The position numbers were made by a program, and so were the translations under genes. From Sulfuritalea hydrogenivorans sk43H (GTDB taxonomy: Bacteria > Pseudomonadota > Gammaproteobacteria > Burkholderiales > Rhodocyclaceae), in contig CAMBRI010000012.1 in the NCBI GenBank assembly GCA_945870205.1, positions 1-40,779 of the forward strand: a stretch of DNA of 40,779 bases, read 5' to 3'. A model generated the notes under the pieces. That model was not told where the DNA came from, did not search any database, and saw only the letters and a list, made by a program, of their open reading frames with translations. Shown piece by piece: positions 37,060 to 40,779 of the stretch; position 1 is the first letter of the stretch, and every line of letters starts with the position of its first letter.

Positions 37060-38064
37060 TTACAGCGCAGTCGGATCGAAGCCGGTCTGTTTGTAGATGG
37101 ACTGCAGCAGGTCCTTGCCGACCCGGTCAGCCATCTTGACGTGCACCGGCGCCATCGCCTTCTTGAATGCGAACTTTTCTTCCTTGGTCGGCGCATAGAC
37201 GGTAGTCTTGCCGCTCTTCTTCACGCCTTCAAGCGCCATGTCGTTTTCTTCCTGGGCGATCTTGTTGGCATAGACCGTGGATTCCTTCATGGCCTGCTCG
37301 AGTTGGCCGCGAACGTCAGCCGGCAAACCCTCCCAGAATTTCTTGTTTACGATGACCGCATAGCCAAGATAGCCATGATTGGTCAGTGTCAGATGCTTCT
37401 GCACTTCATGCATTTTCTGCGTATAGAGATTCGAGATCGGATTCTCGGTGCCATCCACGACACCCGTCTGCAATGCTTGGTAGACTTCCGAGAAGGCCAT
37501 CACCTGCGGCAGGCCGCCGACCGAGCGAATCTGTTCTTCGAGCACTTTCGACGACTGGATGCGCAGCTTCTTGCCCTTGAGGTCGGCCGGCGACTTGATC
37601 GGCGTGTTGGCCGAAAAGGACTTGAAGCCGTTGTCCCAGAAGGCCAGCCCCTTGATGCCCTTGGGCTCAAGCTTGGCGAGCATGCTGGCCCCGATCGGTC
37701 CCTGGGTGATCTTGTGCAGATCGGCGGTGTCATCGAAGATGTAGGGGAAATCGAAAGCCTCGAACTCCTTGACGCCCAACGGGCCGAACTTTGCCAGCGA
37801 CGGTGCCAGCATTTGCACGGCACCCAGTTGCAGCGCCTCCATTTCTTCCTTGTCCTTGTAAAGGGCGCTGTTGGCATAGACTTCTACCTTGGCCTTGCCC
37901 TTGGTCAGTTCCGCCGCCTTCTTGGCGAAGAACTCCGCGGCCTTGCCCTTGGGTGTATCAACTGCCACAACGTGACTGAACTTGATAACGATGGGGGTCT
38001 GCGCCAGCGCCACCAGTGAGAATGTCGCGGCCACTAGGCCGACGATTGCTGTATGAATCTTCAT
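37060..38064 (-). CDS. dctP: TRAP transporter solute-binding protein DctP
   Basis: The periplasmic receptor of the transporter. The 334-residue precursor has a Sec signal (about 1-21, ending ALA-QT) and the DctP fold. KFSHVVAVDTPKG is at the start, the ligand-binding Arg is in KKLRIQSS, and GVVDGTENPISN is near 215-226. These features are those of the C4-dicarboxylate (malate, succinate, fumarate) branch, which agrees with the divergent DctS/DctR pair. GGAGGAG lies before the ATG. Substrate is inferred from family, not shown. Confidence 0.95.
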   Translation of the reverse strand: MKIHTAIVGLVAATFSLVALAQTPIVIKFSHVVAVDTPKGKAAEFFAKKAAELTKGKAKVEVYANSALYKDKEEMEALQLGAVQMLAPSLAKFGPLGVKEFEAFDFPYIFDDTADLHKITQGPIGASMLAKLEPKGIKGLAFWDNGFKSFSANTPIKSPADLKGKKLRIQSSKVLEEQIRSVGGLPQVMAFSEVYQALQTGVVDGTENPISNLYTQKMHEVQKHLTLTNHGYLGYAVIVNKKFWEGLPADVRGQLEQAMKESTVYANKIAQEENDMALEGVKKSGKTTVYAPTKEEKFAFKKAMAPVHVKMADRVGKDLLQSIYKQTGFDPTAL

Positions 38065-38125
38065 GCTTGCTCCTCCAAGGGTTATGTTGTGTGCTCAAGG
38101 CTACCACTCCTCATGCTGAGGTGGC

Positions 38126-38174
38126 GCGGATTTTCCGCTGACACCCCGAGCTTGCCTATTGTGGATTTCCGCAA
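38126..38174. promoter_or_regulatory. candidate DctR-binding repeats between dctP and dctS
   Basis: The dyad GCGGATTTTCCGC (38126-38138) and the related imperfect palindrome TTGTGGATTTCCGCAA (38159-38174) lie in the 149-bp divergent gap. Similar sequence, similar symmetry and a spacing near 35 bp suggest a pair of regulator sites. The link to DctR is by position only. Confidence 0.42.
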
Positions 38175-38213
38175 ACGTCTACTGGCGGCTATCAAGCGCG
38201 ATAACATCGTGCC

Positions 38214-40181
38214 ATGGGACTCGTAACTGCATCCGCCGCCACGGAACGCATCAGCCGCTGGCGCTGGCTATGGATATTGCCGCGGCTGGCGTTCATCCTG
38301 TTTGTTGGCGGGGTTGCGCTGCTGCTCTGGATGTCGGACCGTGCCGACAAGGAAGAAAAGCGCGCCACGCTGATCAGCGACATTCTGTGGCTGGAGCAGA
38401 ACCTGCGCTTTCATCTGACGCGCAACGAGGAAGTCCTCGGGCGGATCAGTCCTGCCCATACGGTCAGCGCGGCGGCTTTCGAATCTTTTGCACACACCGT
38501 GTTCGGCTTCGAAAGCGGACTGCGGCAACTGATCTGGCTCGGGACCGACGGAACCGTGCGACAGGCGCATCCGATCACCATGGATCCCAGCCTGGTGGGT
38601 GATGCGGGAGAAGCGGTACCCTCGCGGCAGAGCTTCCACCTGGCGCGCTCACTCGGGAAGCCGGTCTACAGCAAGGCCTATCCGTACTTCACGAATGACT
38701 GGCAGTTCGAAGTTCATGTGCCGGTATCTCGCGAGGGCCGCATTGTCGGTGTTGCCGTTGGCGTCTACCGGATCCGTGAACTCCTGGGCGACAGCGTGCC
38801 CTGGTGGCTGGCTGAACGCTATCGAATCAGCGTCGTTGGCGATTCCGGGAAGGTGCTGGGAACCCGCTCCAAGGTCGAGTCGGCAGCCACCGAAGAAGGC
38901 TACCAGGTCGCATTCGAGCCGCCCGGGTGGGGCTTGGCATTGCATGCCGAGCCCTACCACGCACCACGACCCCTTGCCAGCGTGCTGCTATCGGCGAGCC
39001 TCGTCATCCTGGCGATGATCGTGCTGTGGAGCCTGTGGATTCTGCGCCGGCATGTGCTGCGGCGGCAGGCCGTAGAGGAGCAGTTGCAGCGAGAACACGC
39101 CTTCCGCAAGGCCATGGAGGATTCACTCGACACGGGTATGCGCGCGCGCACTCTGGATGGGGAAATCATTTACGTAAATCCCGCATTCTGTCGCATGGTG
39201 GGATGGACCGCTACCGAACTGATCGGCAAGCGCCCACCTATGCCGTATTGGGCTGACGACTACCTCGACGAGACTCGCGCCATCCATGATCGCGTCCTTG
39301 CCGGGAATGGACCGGAAGAAGGTTTCGAGCTCAAGTTCAAGCACCGCGATGGCAATGTCATCGACGTGCTGGTCCACGAAGCGCCGCTGATCGATGCGCG
39401 CGGACAGCAATCCGGATGGATGGGTTCGATGGTCGATATTACCGAGAGGAAGCAAGCTGAACAGCGGGTACGCCAGCAGCAGGATCGCCTGCAATCCACG
39501 GCGCGCCTGATCGCCATGGGTGAAATGGCGTCGAGCATTGCCCATGAACTGAACCAGCCTTTGGCTGCCATCTCAAGCTACTGTACCGGGGCCGTCAACT
39601 TGCTGCGAAGTGCGGCGCCGGCGACAGAGGTTGTCCCAGCCCTGAACAAGGCTGTTGAACAGGCACACCGTGCTGGACAAATCATTCGCCGCATATACAG
39701 CCTGGCCCGCCCCAGCGAAAGCCGCGTCGAGAGGCTCCTGCTCGCAGAGCGCATCGATACCGCTCTGGCGCTGATGGAGGGCGACATTCGCGAAAAAGCT
39801 ATCCGCGTGACATTGGATCTGACGGCCGACGCGGCAATCGAAGGTGATCCGGTACTGCTTGAACAGGCTTTGTTCAACCTCTTCCGCAATGCCGTCGAAG
39901 CGATGCGTGAAACCATCCCCGATCACCGCGAGCTCGGCATATCGCTCTCTCGTGCCGATGGCTATGCGCTGTTGAAGGTAGCGGATCGCGGTTGTGGGAT
40001 TGATGCCGGCGTTGTCGAGAGACTGTTCGAACCCTTGTTCACGACCAAGACCGATGGCATGGGCATGGGGCTGGCAATCTGCCGCTCGGTGGTGGAGAAT
40101 CATCGAGGTCGCCTCGCGTTCCAGCCAAACCCGCTAGGAGGTGCCGTGTTTACGATTCTGCTACCCTTGACCCCTTCATGA
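38214..40181 (+). CDS. dctS: sensor histidine kinase DctS
   Basis: A membrane sensor of C4-dicarboxylates that phosphorylates DctR. The 655-residue protein has two membrane helices (about 17-37 and 259-280) enclosing a periplasmic sensing domain. A PAS domain follows (about 295-410, EDSLDTGMRARTLDGEIIYVNPAF onward), then a short coiled linker, HisKA with MGEMASSIAHELNQPLAA (phospho-His444) and HATPase_c with NLFRNAVEAM, DRGCGID and GMGMGLAI. It matches the DctS/FixL-like layout that pairs with FixJ-type regulators. It is divergent from dctP, and its stop overlaps the dctR start by 4 bp. Confidence 0.93.
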   Translation: MGLVTASAATERISRWRWLWILPRLAFILFVGGVALLLWMSDRADKEEKRATLISDILWLEQNLRFHLTRNEEVLGRISPAHTVSAAAFESFAHTVFGFESGLRQLIWLGTDGTVRQAHPITMDPSLVGDAGEAVPSRQSFHLARSLGKPVYSKAYPYFTNDWQFEVHVPVSREGRIVGVAVGVYRIRELLGDSVPWWLAERYRISVVGDSGKVLGTRSKVESAATEEGYQVAFEPPGWGLALHAEPYHAPRPLASVLLSASLVILAMIVLWSLWILRRHVLRRQAVEEQLQREHAFRKAMEDSLDTGMRARTLDGEIIYVNPAFCRMVGWTATELIGKRPPMPYWADDYLDETRAIHDRVLAGNGPEEGFELKFKHRDGNVIDVLVHEAPLIDARGQQSGWMGSMVDITERKQAEQRVRQQQDRLQSTARLIAMGEMASSIAHELNQPLAAISSYCTGAVNLLRSAAPATEVVPALNKAVEQAHRAGQIIRRIYSLARPSESRVERLLLAERIDTALALMEGDIREKAIRVTLDLTADAAIEGDPVLLEQALFNLFRNAVEAMRETIPDHRELGISLSRADGYALLKVADRGCGIDAGVVERLFEPLFTTKTDGMGMGLAICRSVVENHRGRLAFQPNPLGGAVFTILLPLTPS

Positions 40182-40779
40182 GCGCTGCTACGACGCACAT
40201 TGTCGACGATGATCCCGCGGTCCGCGATGCGCTGCAGTGGCTGCTACGGTCGCGAAATGTTTCATCACAGACGTGGGAAACCGCCGAAGGTTTTCTTTCC
40301 TTCGCCAACCACCAACTCTGCGGTTGCGTGCTGCTGGATGTGCGAATGCCGGGAATGAGCGGCATCGAAATGTTCGATCGTCTGCGCGCCATGAATTGTC
40401 GCCTGCCGGTGATTTTTCTCACCGGTCACGGCGACGTGCCGATGGCCGTTCAGGCACTGAAGGACGGGGCCTTCGATTTCATCGAAAAGCCTTACGACGA
40501 CAATGCGCTGGTTGACAAGGTGCTGGCCGCGTACCAACACGATGAGAAGCGTTGTGCCAAGGAGAACTCGATTTTATTGCTCCGAGAAAAGCTGGAGCAA
40601 CTCACGCAACGCGAACAGGAAGTCATGCATCAGATTCTCGCGGGCAAGCTGAACAAGGTCATCGCCGATGAACTCGGCATTGCCATGCGCACCGTCGAGG
40701 TCCATCGCTCTCGCATTTTCGAGAAGATGGAGGTCCGGTCTGCCGTCGAGTTGTCACAAGTACTCGGACTGCTTGCGAA
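40178..40779 (+). CDS. dctR: response regulator DctR (FixJ/LuxR type), 3' end cut by right edge
   Basis: Partner of DctS. The 200 residues present cover a receiver domain with the acidic pocket VDDDP at 9-13, phospho-Asp54 in LLDVRMPG, the conserved Thr in FLTGHGDVP and Lys in FIEKPYDD. A LuxR-type helix-turn-helix follows (about 135-195: LTQREQEVMHQILAG, then IADELGIAMRTVEVHRSRIFEKM). Only the last few residues and the stop codon lie outside the window. It starts at ATG 40178 inside the dctS stop, so the pair is translationally coupled. Its likely target is the divergent dctPQM operon. Confidence 0.94.
   Translation, partial: MSAATTHIVDDDPAVRDALQWLLRSRNVSSQTWETAEGFLSFANHQLCGCVLLDVRMPGMSGIEMFDRLRAMNCRLPVIFLTGHGDVPMAVQALKDGAFDFIEKPYDDNALVDKVLAAYQHDEKRCAKENSILLLREKLEQLTQREQEVMHQILAGKLNKVIADELGIAMRTVEVHRSRIFEKMEVRSAVELSQVLGLLA

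Overview
The window is GC-rich chromosomal DNA, read as a betaproteobacterium, most likely of the Rhodocyclales or a relative. The main reasons are the long gene run ndk-rlmN-pilW-rodZ-ispG-hisS-yfgM-bamB-der-hfq-hflX-hflK-hflC-DUF2065-hisZ-purA and the blocks coaBC-dut / radC-rpmB-rpmG and csp / clpS-clpA. This taxonomic call is inference from gene order and protein character; no database was searched. I see no insertion sequence, prophage, integron or CRISPR array. Nearly all of the window looks like a stable, vertically inherited backbone.

Layout. (1) 1-3540: start of a cold-shock protein gene (minus strand), then clpS-clpA (N-degron adaptor and AAA+ unfoldase), then an RraA-family gene. 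(2) 3541-8690: a split glyoxylate-bypass region with isocitrate lyase aceA, a membrane-anchored alpha/beta hydrolase, a LysR regulator and malate synthase aceB; the regulator is divergent from aceB. Two copies of the palindrome TCTTATATAAGA flank the aceA upstream region. (3) 8970-12605: a three-gene periplasmic electron-transfer cluster. It encodes a membrane-anchored NapC/NirT-type tetraheme cytochrome fused to an extra c-type heme and an ethylbenzene-dehydrogenase-gamma-like heme-binding domain, a diheme c4/FccA-like cytochrome, and a Tat-exported flavocytochrome c sulfide dehydrogenase flavoprotein (FccB). This is the least ordinary part of the window. (4) 12629-19244: dut and coaBC (minus), radC, rpmB and rpmG (plus), a fatty-acid desaturase and RNase R (minus), and tRNA-Leu(CAG). 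(5) 19256-34663: sixteen tightly packed minus-strand genes running from ndk to purA. (6) 34885-40779: a TRAP dicarboxylate transporter operon dctPQM (minus) divergent from its probable two-component system dctS-dctR (plus). The dctR gene is cut by the right edge.

How it fits together. The glyoxylate-bypass genes and the TRAP C4-dicarboxylate transporter suggest growth on acetate, fatty acids or aromatic breakdown products and on organic acids. The NapC-fusion/FccAB cluster suggests that electrons from sulfide, or another reduced sulfur compound, exchange with the quinone pool. The direction of that flow is inference. Regulatory DNA readable by eye includes several rho-independent terminators, good sigma70-like promoters for csp, clpS, aceA, rpmB and the tRNA, and candidate operators at aceA, aceB and dctP/dctS.
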